From Flavihumibacter sp. (GTDB lineage Bacteria; Bacteroidota; Bacteroidia; Chitinophagales; Chitinophagaceae), in NCBI GenBank assembly GCA_025455285.1, contig JALOMU010000063.1, positions 1-7,578 on the forward strand: a stretch of DNA of 7,578 nucleotides. The letters are read 5' to 3'. This document shows positions 1-6,462 of the stretch, piece after piece; the first letter of the stretch is position 1, and each line of letters starts with the position of its first letter. The notes under the pieces were generated by a model. The model was not told the DNA's origin, searched no databases, and was given only the letters and a program-made list of their open reading frames with translations. Position numbers and translations under genes: made by a program.

Positions 1-442
1 CCTGTTTCCGGCTCTTCGCCACATAATGGTAAATATAATAGATCAGTGTCCAGGGAATAATAAAAAGACCAATATCCAGTGTAGCCCCCAGTAACCGGGC
101 TGGAAAATCGATCCGACGCTGCACATCTGTCTGAACATCAAAGAGTTGCACCAACGCCATGAACAAGAGGCTACAAAGCAGGCTGGTTATAACAATTCCC
201 ATTGCCATCCGGGGAATCACTTTTTCTATTGGTAGTAACAACCAGCCGCTCCGTTTAATAAAAGCGCGGAACATATGGGTGGTAAAGATCCCGGATATGA
301 ATATAAGTCCCACCCGCACAAACAAGCGCGGATCAATCTTAGAGGGGGTAAAAGTATAGACGAAGATTACCATGGTCAGGGCCACAAAGGTCCAGCCCAA
401 CACCTGGCAAATCCAGTAATATTTAATTCCACGTGGTAGCAT
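1..442 (-). CDS. LytS-type sensor histidine kinase, membrane N-terminus (partial, cut by window edge)
   Basis: The first 147 codons of a membrane sensor kinase are visible; the kinase core lies beyond the left edge. The product starts MLPRGIKYYWICQVLGW, then shows hydrophobic stretches at about residues 9-28, 43-50, 82-100 and 117-137, and ends in the window with WTLIYYIYHYVAKSRKQ. The opening W-x2-Q-x2-GW, the central TTHMFR and the closing W-x2-IYY-x2-HY are typical of the multi-helix sensor region of LytS/YehU-like kinases in Bacteroidota, which usually act with a LytTR-type response regulator. The ATG at 440-442 was chosen because the family pattern begins just after it. The frame stays open upstream to a stop near 545 but has no other ATG there. 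The gene is divergent from dxs across 156 bases. The family call is from remembered motif resemblance, and the missing histidine and ATPase domains could not be checked. Confidence 0.8.
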   Translation of the reverse strand, partial: MLPRGIKYYWICQVLGWTFVALTMVIFVYTFTPSKIDPRLFVRVGLIFISGIFTTHMFRAFIKRSGWLLLPIEKVIPRMAMGIVITSLLCSLLFMALVQLFDVQTDVQRRIDFPARLLGATLDIGLFIIPWTLIYYIYHYVAKSRKQ

Positions 443-598
443 ATAGGCAAATCTAGCTGTTTGTTCCACCCCTAATATACCGAATTGTACTAATGGCCAA
501 ATAAATTGGGACGGGGGTAACTGGCCGGGATGGATGGCAGCCAACTATTTTAGGACGGATTTGTTAAATTCTTTATCTCATACGCTTATTTTTACCGA
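443..598. promoter_or_regulatory. Divergent intergenic region between the kinase gene and dxs
   Basis: These 156 bases separate two genes that point away from each other, so both promoters are expected here. No clear Shine-Dalgarno sequence precedes either start. The dxs frame has a stop at 551-553 and no start codon between it and the ATG at 599, which fixes the dxs start. TAGATTTG on the minus strand (448-455) matches the Bacteroidota -7 element but lies too close to the kinase ATG to be convincing. No matched -33/-7 pair was identified for either gene. Confidence 0.4.
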
Positions 599-2527
599 AT
601 GGAAATTAAACCGGGGCCACTTTTAGAACAGATCAATCAGCCATCCGACCTCAAGAAGCTGGGAAAAGAACAATTACACCAGGTTTGTGACGAGCTCAGG
701 CAGTACATTATTGATGTAGTGAGTGTGCATGGAGGCCATTTTGCGGCCAGCCTGGGTGTGGTAGAACTGACTACTGCCCTTCATTATGTCTATAATACGC
801 CCTATGACCAATTGGTTTGGGACGTGGGTCATCAGGCATACGGCCATAAAATTTTAACCGGTCGCCGGGATAATTTCCCAAGCAACCGTAAATATGGAGG
901 CTTATCTGGGTTTCCGAAACGCTCTGAGAGTGAATACGATACATTTGGAGTTGGACATTCCTCTACCTCCATTTCAGCTGCACTGGGTATGGCCCTGGCT
1001 GCCAAATACAAAGGTGAAGACCGCAAGTCAGTAGCTGTAATTGGCGATGGTTCCATGACTGCAGGTATGGCCTTTGAAGCAATGAACCATGCCGGAGTTT
1101 CTGATGCCGATATGCTGATCATCCTGAATGACAATTGCATGAGCATCGACCCGAATGTAGGTGCCTTGAAAGAATACCTTACCGACATCACCACTTCACC
1201 CGCCTATAACCGATTCAAGGACGATGTTTGGAAAGCGCTGGGCAAACTCCCGGTTGGAGGAAATTTCTCAAGGGAAATGGCTTCCAAACTGGAGCACTCG
1301 ATCAAGGGCATGCTGAATAAAAGCAGCAACCTGTTTGAGGCGTTGAAAATCCGGTACTTTGGTCCAATTGACGGACATAATATCACCAAACTGGTAGATA
1401 CCCTGCAGGACCTGAAAAATATTCCAGGACCAAAAATCCTGCACATCATTACAGTGAAGGGCAAGGGGTATGAGCTGGCCGAAAAAGATCAGACCAAGTG
1501 GCATGCACCCGGACTCTTCGACAAGATTACCGGCGAGATATTCAAGAAAAAATTTGACAGTCCTCAGCCACCTAAATACCAGGATGTATTTGGCCATACG
1601 ATTCTGGAACTGGCGGAACAAAATCCTGCCATCTTTGGCATCACTCCCGCAATGCCATCGGGATCTTCACTGAAGATCATGATGGATAAAATGCCGGATC
1701 GGGCGTTGGATGTGGGCATTTGTGAACAACATGCAGTAACCGTGAGTGCGGGATTAGCAACTCAGGGTATGAAAGTGTTCTGTAATATTTACAGTTCGTT
1801 CATGCAAAGGGCTTACGACCAGGTAGTACATGATGTTGCCATCCAGAAATTACCGGTTGTATTCTGCCTGGACCGTGCGGGACTGGTAGGCGAAGACGGA
1901 CCGACTCACCATGGCGCTTATGATATTCCTTATTTCCGCTGTATCCCCAACCTGATCATCAGTGCACCGATGAATGAAGCGGAACTGCGCAACCTTATGT
2001 ATACAGCCCAACTGGAATCCACTAAACTTCCTGTTGTGATCCGTTATCCAAGAGGAGAAGGTGTTATGCCGGAATGGAGAACAGAAATGAAGGAAGTGGA
2101 AATAGGTAAAGGTCGCAAATTGAAAGAGGGAGATGAGATTGCTGTATTGAGTTTCGGTCACCCTGGAAATTTTGTAGCAAGTGCGATTCGCGAAGTAAAA
2201 CAATATGGTATCAATGCAGGCCATTACGACCTTCGATTTGTGAAACCCCTGGATGAAGAAATGCTTCATGAAGTATTCCAGCGCTACACTAAAATTATTA
2301 CTGTGGAAGATGGCACCATAGTAGGTGGCGTTGGTTCCGCTGTTTTGGAATTCATGGCCGCACATAATTACCAGGCGGAAGTGAAGATGCTTGGTATTCC
2401 CGATCGTATCGTGGAGCATGGCAGCCTGAAGGAATTACATCGGGAATGTGGTTATGATGCCAATGCTATTGCGGAAACCCTGCGGGATATGATGAAGGAG
2501 AAAGTGAGGGTTCAACTGTTACAGTAA
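599..2527 (+). CDS. dxs: 1-deoxy-D-xylulose-5-phosphate synthase
   Basis: This cytosolic thiamine-diphosphate enzyme condenses pyruvate with glyceraldehyde 3-phosphate to give 1-deoxy-D-xylulose 5-phosphate, the entry step of the MEP isoprenoid pathway and a precursor for thiamine and pyridoxal phosphate. The 642 residues match the usual family length and look intact. Visible landmarks are HGGHFAASLG (44-53, with the cofactor-site His47), WDVGHQAYGHK (74-84), the thiamine-diphosphate/metal motif GDGSMTAG (149-156) ending in LNDN (176-179), the catalytic glutamate in ICEQH (Glu376), SFMQRAYDQ (400-408), the substrate-site histidine in GEDGPTHHG (His437) and RYPRG (482-486). The C-terminal transketolase-like domain runs from about 505, with VEDGTIVGGVGS at 569-580. 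The ATG at 599 is the only start before an upstream in-frame stop. A hairpin terminator follows, so the gene appears monocistronic, or at least last in its unit. Confidence 0.98.
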   Translation: MEIKPGPLLEQINQPSDLKKLGKEQLHQVCDELRQYIIDVVSVHGGHFAASLGVVELTTALHYVYNTPYDQLVWDVGHQAYGHKILTGRRDNFPSNRKYGGLSGFPKRSESEYDTFGVGHSSTSISAALGMALAAKYKGEDRKSVAVIGDGSMTAGMAFEAMNHAGVSDADMLIILNDNCMSIDPNVGALKEYLTDITTSPAYNRFKDDVWKALGKLPVGGNFSREMASKLEHSIKGMLNKSSNLFEALKIRYFGPIDGHNITKLVDTLQDLKNIPGPKILHIITVKGKGYELAEKDQTKWHAPGLFDKITGEIFKKKFDSPQPPKYQDVFGHTILELAEQNPAIFGITPAMPSGSSLKIMMDKMPDRALDVGICEQHAVTVSAGLATQGMKVFCNIYSSFMQRAYDQVVHDVAIQKLPVVFCLDRAGLVGEDGPTHHGAYDIPYFRCIPNLIISAPMNEAELRNLMYTAQLESTKLPVVIRYPRGEGVMPEWRTEMKEVEIGKGRKLKEGDEIAVLSFGHPGNFVASAIREVKQYGINAGHYDLRFVKPLDEEMLHEVFQRYTKIITVEDGTIVGGVGSAVLEFMAAHNYQAEVKMLGIPDRIVEHGSLKELHRECGYDANAIAETLRDMMKEKVRVQLLQ

Positions 2528-2559
2528 AATTAAATTCATCAGTACATTCTAGAATAAAA

Positions 2560-2600
2560 CATAGCCTGCATCTCTCCGGAAATGCAGGCCATGTATTTTA
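2560..2600 (+). terminator. Probable intrinsic terminator of dxs
   Basis: GCCTGCAT (2564-2571) pairs perfectly with ATGCAGGC (2582-2589) around a 10-base loop. The stem extends past one A-C mismatch by three more pairs (2560-2562 with 2591-2593) and is followed by TATTTTA on the plus strand. It begins 33 bases after the dxs stop. The T-tract is modest, so termination may be partial. The 3' arm contains the first ATG available to the broken downstream gene, which favours the next ATG at 2591 as that gene's original start. Confidence 0.65.
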
Positions 2601-3137
2601 AAATATTGTGGATCAGTTTATCCATGCTGGCATTATCCGGAAGGTCGCCTGATAATTTCAGTTCAAGATTAAACCAACATGCTTCAGGATTAAAAAAATT
2701 CGCCAGACAGCATGGATATAATGATCAGCTTGCTTTCTTCATTGATATGAAAAAAGGATACGGACTGGCAAGATTTGACATCTAAAATCTAGCCAATAAC
2801 ACGATTGAAAAACAGGATTGGTTACACATGGCCGTTGCAATAAACTTTGATTGTATGGAAGATCCTATTCGAATAAATTCGGAAGTGGATGTACGGCTTA
2901 TCACCAACCAACAGTAATGCATATGCAAGGTATGCAGTATTACACGCAATGGAATGTGTACCGGAACAACCGGTTCATCCGAAGCCAATATGCCAGAGTG
3001 ATGGCTGCCCGGCGGTATCGCCAGCAATCATGAAGATTTTGAATACCATAATTAAGAAACAAAAGAAATCCTTCCTTTTTACATATGTACAACTAATACC
3101 ATTAAGGTTAAAACAAATACCCATTTTCTACCGCTGA
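2591..3137 (+). pseudogene. Decayed YkuD_2-type murein L,D-transpeptidase (catalytic-domain family)
   Basis: Pieces of one protein lie in order across three frames. Frame A, from ATG 2591, gives a signal-like start (MYFKILWISLSMLALSG), then KKFARQHGYNDQLAFFIDM and ARFDI, a TAA stop at 2783-2785, then NLANNTIEKQ. Frame B continues with GLVTHGRCNKL (2815-2847), a TGA at 2848-2850, then LYGRSYSNKFGSGCTA. Frame C gives YGLSPTNSNAYARYAVLH and CVPEQPVHPKPICQSDGCP, whose SDGC cysteine (3006-3008) and upstream histidine (2943-2945) match the L,D-transpeptidase H...SxGC active site. Intact relatives are exported enzymes that cross-link or modify peptidoglycan. Inferred lesions are two nonsense codons, loss of one G near 2815, and a deletion of about 20 codons near 2890-2897. 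The end is uncertain: homology fades near 3085, although the frame runs to 3137 and overlaps the bestrophin 3' end. The function is almost certainly lost unless the lesions are assembly errors. Confidence 0.8.
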
Positions 3138-4043
3138 TTTTTCAGGCAAATGGGAATCACCTAACATTTCTCGCAAATCTATTTCTATCGTATTGCATAA
3201 AGATGTTAAGGGCACATCCGTAATTCTGTTTTCAAAAGGATCTTCATTCACTTCACCCACTTTCCCGATTATGGTAAAAACAAAAGACAGGATTATTGAA
3301 ACAGGTAGCATCAAAATTGCACTATTCATTTTAGTGAAGTCACCAATAAGGGAAAATGGAAGAAGCAACATAAAAGCATACAGAAACACCCTCGTAAAAT
3401 AATCATATTGCCTTAACAATGGGGTGTCTTTAATGCGTTCGCAATTACCCTGATAATTTGCCAGGGCCAAAAGCTGCCCCTCCATTTGAAAGCTGTCAAA
3501 ACCACCCAAAGTTCCGTTTGCCATGGCTTCATAAATCTTTCTACCAGCTAAAAGCTGAATATAATTTGGTTTATTGTTTGCATTTTTAAGTAATTCGTAT
3601 TCCTGCACTGGCAAAAAAACTTTCAATTCCTGCCAGTTCTCCTGCTTTCTTAAATGCAAACGCAACGCGTGAGCCCAGGCAATGGTTTTATAAATTAATT
3701 CTTTTTTGAATTGTTCGCTTCGTTCCTTATCAAAATTTGCCTGGTGAGCATGGCTATCTGTAAATGTAATTATTAATCTCGCCAGATTACGGCAGGAATT
3801 GATAATACCTCCCCAATGAGTTCGGGCTTCCCACCATCGGCTATAGGAACTGTTATTTCTGAAGGCAATAAATATAGCTAATGCACTTCCCAGTATTGCA
3901 GCCACGGAAAAGGGAAGTTGCAGAATTGTTACGTTAAGCTTATGTATTATAAAAACAGCTACAGATATAATAACCGAAAAAGCCAATTCAGTTTTGACAT
4001 ACTGAATGACTTTAACAAGATTAAAATTTCGCTTTACTATCAT
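3108..4043 (-). CDS. Bestrophin-family (UPF0187/YneE-like) membrane channel protein
   Basis: The 311-residue protein matches bacterial bestrophins, inner-membrane pentameric ion channels; the characterised Klebsiella member conducts cations, whereas eukaryotic ones conduct chloride. Four hydrophobic segments are visible at about 20-36, 43-61, 215-234 and 241-261, with a long soluble helical stretch between the second and third. Family hallmarks include FRNNSSYSRWWEAR (61-74), WGGIINSCRNLAR (77-89), CERIKDTPL (201-209), NEDPFEN (266-272) and DVPLTSLCNTIEIDLREML (276-294). The length is normal and no key segment is missing. It starts 3 bases after the stop of the secreted protein upstream, so the two are almost certainly co-transcribed and probably translationally coupled. 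No convincing terminator lies between its stop and the converging pseudogene. Ion selectivity cannot be read from the sequence. Confidence 0.93.
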   Translation of the reverse strand: MIVKRNFNLVKVIQYVKTELAFSVIISVAVFIIHKLNVTILQLPFSVAAILGSALAIFIAFRNNSSYSRWWEARTHWGGIINSCRNLARLIITFTDSHAHQANFDKERSEQFKKELIYKTIAWAHALRLHLRKQENWQELKVFLPVQEYELLKNANNKPNYIQLLAGRKIYEAMANGTLGGFDSFQMEGQLLALANYQGNCERIKDTPLLRQYDYFTRVFLYAFMLLLPFSLIGDFTKMNSAILMLPVSIILSFVFTIIGKVGEVNEDPFENRITDVPLTSLCNTIEIDLREMLGDSHLPEKSAVENGYLF

Positions 4044-4046
4044 AGT

Positions 4047-4697
4047 TTAAAATTCATGCCTGATAAAAGCTCCAAAATTGCACGACTTAATAAATGAGGC
4101 ATTACCTGCCTGGTTAAAGTCTGCGCCTGAACCAAACTGGAATTTATTAAGTTCAAGGCCCAATCTGAGTCGTTGTGTAAAACGGAAATTAGCTGAACGA
4201 ACTGTTGGAAATGTATTTACGCTTTCTACCTGGGTAAACAGTTTGAGTTTTGCTGTAAGCAACGGGGTATAACGAAAGAGTATAAAATAATCCAGATCCG
4301 GTTTTCTAAGAAGCTCGCATACAAACCATGAAAAGATGGTCATACTTTTATTGATATGTGCATATTGAAATCCTGCTTTTGGATATATACCCGAATTTAA
4401 AACCTGCACAACCATTACAGGTGCAAAACCTTTTAATTTCTCATGATTGTATGAAATGGCTTCCGTAAATCCAAACTGTGGCAAATAAGTTGTTTTGGTC
4501 ATTCGATAGTCAATACTTGCGCGAGTTCTATTGAAGAATAACCAGCGGGAATTTTCACCCTGCCTCTTTTTAAAATATTTGAAAAACATGATATCAACGG
4601 TAGTGCGTTCATGTCCACCAAATAGCTCAACCGGAATTTGAGTCATTGCTGTATTGTACAGACCAATCAGAATTATCAGAAACAACTTCTCCATCAT
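4047..4697 (-). CDS. Uncharacterised secreted protein, probable outer-membrane beta-barrel, paired with bestrophin
   Basis: I do not recognise a named family. The 216 residues open with a signal peptide (hydrophobic core LFLIILIGL at 5-13, likely cleavage near TQ at 19-20). The mature part has alternating polar and hydrophobic segments rich in aromatic residues, for example WLFFNRTRASIDYRM (52-66), DYFILFRYTP (136-145) and FRFTQRLRLGLELNKFQFG (171-189). It ends in FGAFIRHEF with a terminal phenylalanine, as many outer-membrane barrels do. This supports a small outer-membrane beta-barrel, though no barrel predictor was run. The ATG at 4695-4697 is followed at once by a second ATG (4692-4694), and either could be used. 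It is the first gene of a two-gene unit with the bestrophin, suggesting a shared role in ion or solute passage across the envelope, which is an inference from context only. A 13-bp hairpin sits just before its start. Confidence 0.75.
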   Translation of the reverse strand: MMEKLFLIILIGLYNTAMTQIPVELFGGHERTTVDIMFFKYFKKRQGENSRWLFFNRTRASIDYRMTKTTYLPQFGFTEAISYNHEKLKGFAPVMVVQVLNSGIYPKAGFQYAHINKSMTIFSWFVCELLRKPDLDYFILFRYTPLLTAKLKLFTQVESVNTFPTVRSANFRFTQRLRLGLELNKFQFGSGADFNQAGNASFIKSCNFGAFIRHEF

Positions 4698-4706
4698 GTT
4701 CGGAAG

Positions 4707-4737
4707 TTATACAGGCAGGAAATACCTGCCTGTATAA
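4707..4737 (-). terminator. 13-bp perfect hairpin between the DJ-1/PfpI gene and the secreted-protein gene
   Basis: TTATACAGGCAGG (4707-4719) and CCTGCCTGTATAA (4725-4737) are exact inverted repeats around a 5-base loop, filling most of the 45-base gap between two minus-strand genes. The minus-strand RNA would fold into a very stable stem 5 bases after the DJ-1/PfpI stop and 9 bases before the next ATG. No T-run follows on the minus strand, so it is not a classic intrinsic terminator. It may stabilise the upstream message's 3' end, attenuate, or limit access to the next start codon. Confidence 0.6.
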
Positions 4738-4742
4738 TATAA

Positions 4743-5507
4743 CTATATACTTAAGAGTTCTACCACTAGTTCTGCAGCTGCAGCTCCCGAGTTTTGTTGT
4801 TGGCCGGTTACTAAATTACCATCCTGAATGGCATACGAAGTAAATGGAGCAGCTACTTTAAATGTTGTTCCAGATAAGTTCCTGGCTTCTTCTTCAATTC
4901 TGTAAGGTTGAATTTTTATACCTACTGCGGTATCTGCGAAATCTTCCTCAGCATTTGCAAAGCCCGTCCAGGTTTTTCCTTTAACCAACAGTTCTCCGTC
5001 TGATGTTTTGGCTTCTAATAATAGAGTAGTGGAATGACAAACAGCTGCCGCCGGCTTACCTGCTTCATAAAACGAAACAAACAGTTGCTGTAATCCGGAA
5101 TTGCCTCTGAATGTATACATCGGGCCTTGTCCGCCTACCAGAAAAATAGCAACAAACTCCTTGTGATTTACATCTGTCAGTTTTTTGGTATGCTCCAGCA
5201 TATTGTTAAATTCAGGCTTCTGCAGATAACCCAAGGATATGATATCGTGTGCAGAATAACCGCTTGCATCAGTGGGATTGGAGTAACCATCCATTTCAAG
5301 CTTTCCACCTTCAGTGGAAACCAATTCGATTTCGTATCCTGCTTCTTCAAACACCCACATGGGATGTGTGAGTTCGGCAGCCCAAAAACCAATTGGCCAA
5401 CCGGTTTGACTTGAAACTGCTGGTGAACTGGCCACCATTAAGAGCTTACCTTTTGAGGGGGCACCATGAGGGTGCACATAGCGCTGTCTTTCTTTTAGAT
5501 TTTTCAT
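4743..5507 (-). CDS. DJ-1/PfpI superfamily protein (type 1 glutamine amidotransferase-like)
   Basis: The 254-residue cytosolic protein has the DJ-1/PfpI fold signatures: strand KLLMVASS (21-28), the acidic active-site region GFWAAELTHPMWVFEEAGY (40-58, with Glu45 as probable catalytic acid), FLVGGQGPM (122-130), and the nucleophile elbow AAAVCHSTTLLL (153-164, Cys157 followed by His158). A C-terminal NLVTGQQQNSG (231-241) is typical of the group. Relatives include Hsp31-like glyoxalase III or deglycase enzymes, chaperones and proteases, and the substrate cannot be assigned here. The residue after Cys-His is serine, where many members have glycine. The length suits the larger Hsp31-like branch rather than the roughly 170-residue PfpI branch. 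It stands 111 bases after scpA on the same strand and is followed by a strong hairpin, so it is probably its own transcription unit. The ATG at 5505-5507 leaves about 20 residues before the first strand, as expected. Confidence 0.9.
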   Translation of the reverse strand: MKNLKERQRYVHPHGAPSKGKLLMVASSPAVSSQTGWPIGFWAAELTHPMWVFEEAGYEIELVSTEGGKLEMDGYSNPTDASGYSAHDIISLGYLQKPEFNNMLEHTKKLTDVNHKEFVAIFLVGGQGPMYTFRGNSGLQQLFVSFYEAGKPAAAVCHSTTLLLEAKTSDGELLVKGKTWTGFANAEEDFADTAVGIKIQPYRIEEEARNLSGTTFKVAAPFTSYAIQDGNLVTGQQQNSGAAAAELVVELLSI

Positions 5508-5511
5508 ATTT

Positions 5512-5585
5512 GTTAGTTAAATCAATGAATAGGAAGAGTAAGTACCAAATTTGATACATCTCATCAATTTTCTTGATTTACTAAC
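5512..5585. promoter_or_regulatory. Nested inverted repeats upstream of the DJ-1/PfpI gene (candidate operator)
   Basis: GTTAGTTAAATCAA (5512-5525) and TTGATTTACTAAC (5573-5585) form an interrupted inverted repeat with one unpaired base. Inside it, TTGAT (5551-5555) and ATCAA (5563-5567) form a second repeat with a 7-base spacer, flanked by A/T-rich sequence. The block lies in the 111-base gap just before the DJ-1/PfpI start on the minus strand, where its promoter should be. A repressor-binding site or an RNA fold is possible. The sequence is AT-rich, so chance is a real alternative. Confidence 0.35.
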
Positions 5586-5618
5586 TAAGTAAACAGCTAC
5601 TTCCCTTTTGGATAGTAA

Positions 5619-6407
5619 TCACGACTGAACTAAGAAATCAATGACATCTTCCTCCCGCTCCTCATTCCATTCTACGATGAAATTATTGCGGCCTTCCCCT
5701 ACAATCAGTCGCATGTATTTTTGCTGAACGAGCTCCAGCATACTCAGGAAGGTAAAAATGGCATGAATGCGGTTCTCGCAGACTTCAAAGAGTTTCTCAA
5801 AACTCATGGTCTTTTTAGTGCGACAGATATCCAACACACTCTCCCGGCTTTTCTCCATGGTGTAATTGTATTGCACCACGGTATGCACTGGTTTGTTGTT
5901 TCGGTCATACACTTTCTGCATCACTTTTTCAAACGACTTCATGAGTTTGAACAAAGTGATTTGCTGTATCTCTGATCCTTCACTGGCTTCTTCACCAATA
6001 TGACTCAATTCTTTGTGAGCATTCCCCCGCTTCACCATCAGCATACGTACCGCTTCCATCTCCGCCAGCTCTGCCGATGCCTGCTTGTATTTTCTATACT
6101 CCAGAAGTTTATCAATTAATTCCTGGCGCGGATCGATCTCATTTCCCTGCGCATCTATTTCCTTTCGCGGTAAAAGCATTTTAGCTTTGATCCGCATCAG
6201 GGTTGATACAAACAATATGAATTCACTGGATAATTCAATATTGAGTTTTTCCTGTCCATGAATGAAATCCAGGAAATCATTAATGATCCGGGTAATTGGA
6301 ATGTTATAGATATCCAGTTCATCCCGCTCTATAAAGAACAACAACAGATCGAAGGGGCCTTCAAACTGCGGAAGTTTAATCTGATAAGAGGGTTGCTGCG
6401 CGGCCAT
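5619..6407 (-). CDS. scpA: Segregation and condensation protein A (kleisin of the SMC-ScpAB complex)
   Basis: ScpA is the kleisin that bridges the SMC heads and binds ScpB, forming the complex that compacts and segregates the chromosome. The 262 residues are a normal length. The family opening YQIKLPQFEGPFDLLLFFIE (8-27), followed by RDELDIYNIPI (28-38), is clear, then SEFILFVSTLMRIKAKMLLP (61-80), which forms the SMC-neck-binding helices. A charged linker around 84-145 contains the EYRKYKQASAEL helix, and a C-terminal winged helix carries FLSMLELVQQK (220-230). The ATG at 6405-6407 gives the usual short lead before the conserved motif. No scpB is visible in the window. A terminator-like hairpin ends about 17 bases before the start, so scpA probably has its own start site or depends on read-through from the DUF3078 gene. 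Confidence 0.97.
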   Translation of the reverse strand: MAAQQPSYQIKLPQFEGPFDLLLFFIERDELDIYNIPITRIINDFLDFIHGQEKLNIELSSEFILFVSTLMRIKAKMLLPRKEIDAQGNEIDPRQELIDKLLEYRKYKQASAELAEMEAVRMLMVKRGNAHKELSHIGEEASEGSEIQQITLFKLMKSFEKVMQKVYDRNNKPVHTVVQYNYTMEKSRESVLDICRTKKTMSFEKLFEVCENRIHAIFTFLSMLELVQQKYMRLIVGEGRNNFIVEWNEEREEDVIDFLVQS

Positions 6408-6410
6408 ACT

Positions 6411-6446
6411 TCACAAAAATTAAGCTTCCCGGAAAACCCGGGAAGC
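6411..6446 (-). terminator. Intrinsic terminator of the DUF3078 gene, just upstream of scpA
   Basis: GCTTCCCGG (6424-6432) and CCGGGAAGC (6438-6446) pair perfectly over 9 bases around a 5-base loop. Read on the minus strand, the GC-rich stem is followed by TTAATTTTTG, a classic intrinsic terminator. It begins 17 bases after the DUF3078 stop and ends 17 bases before the scpA ATG, so the T-tract almost reaches the scpA start. Confidence 0.85.
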
Positions 6447-6462
6447 GCGAAAGATACGAAAC

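Noticed and set aside
159..359. Small plus-strand ORF of 66 codons at the left edge
   Set aside because: It lies antisense to the kinase membrane domain, which has clear family motifs, and its product has no recognisable pattern.
448..455. TAGATTTG on the minus strand as a promoter for the kinase gene
   Set aside because: It ends 5 bases before the ATG, leaving no leader, and no TTG is found at the expected -33 distance.
561..594. TTG (561-563) plus TATTTTTA (587-594) as a dxs promoter
   Set aside because: The -7 match is imperfect, the spacing is long, and the start site would fall on or after the ATG.
832..2419. Several long antisense ORFs inside dxs, up to 189 codons
   Set aside because: They are opposite-strand frames of a highly conserved gene and their products show no domain or plausible start context.
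2546..2555. ATTCTAGAAT palindrome after dxs
   Set aside because: A 10-base AT-rich palindrome with no loop or T-run; expected by chance and explained no better by any known site.
2582..2785. Stand-alone 67-residue small secreted protein downstream of dxs
   Set aside because: Its sequence continues, after a stop and a one-base shift, into the L,D-transpeptidase segments, so it is the 5' part of the pseudogene.
4104..4732. TACCTGCCTG shared between 4103-4112 and 4723-4732 as a repeat family
   Set aside because: Only two 10-base copies, one inside coding sequence; no spacing or wider similarity supports a repeat element.
5721..5975. Plus-strand ORF antisense to scpA
   Set aside because: Shadow frame of the well-supported scpA gene.
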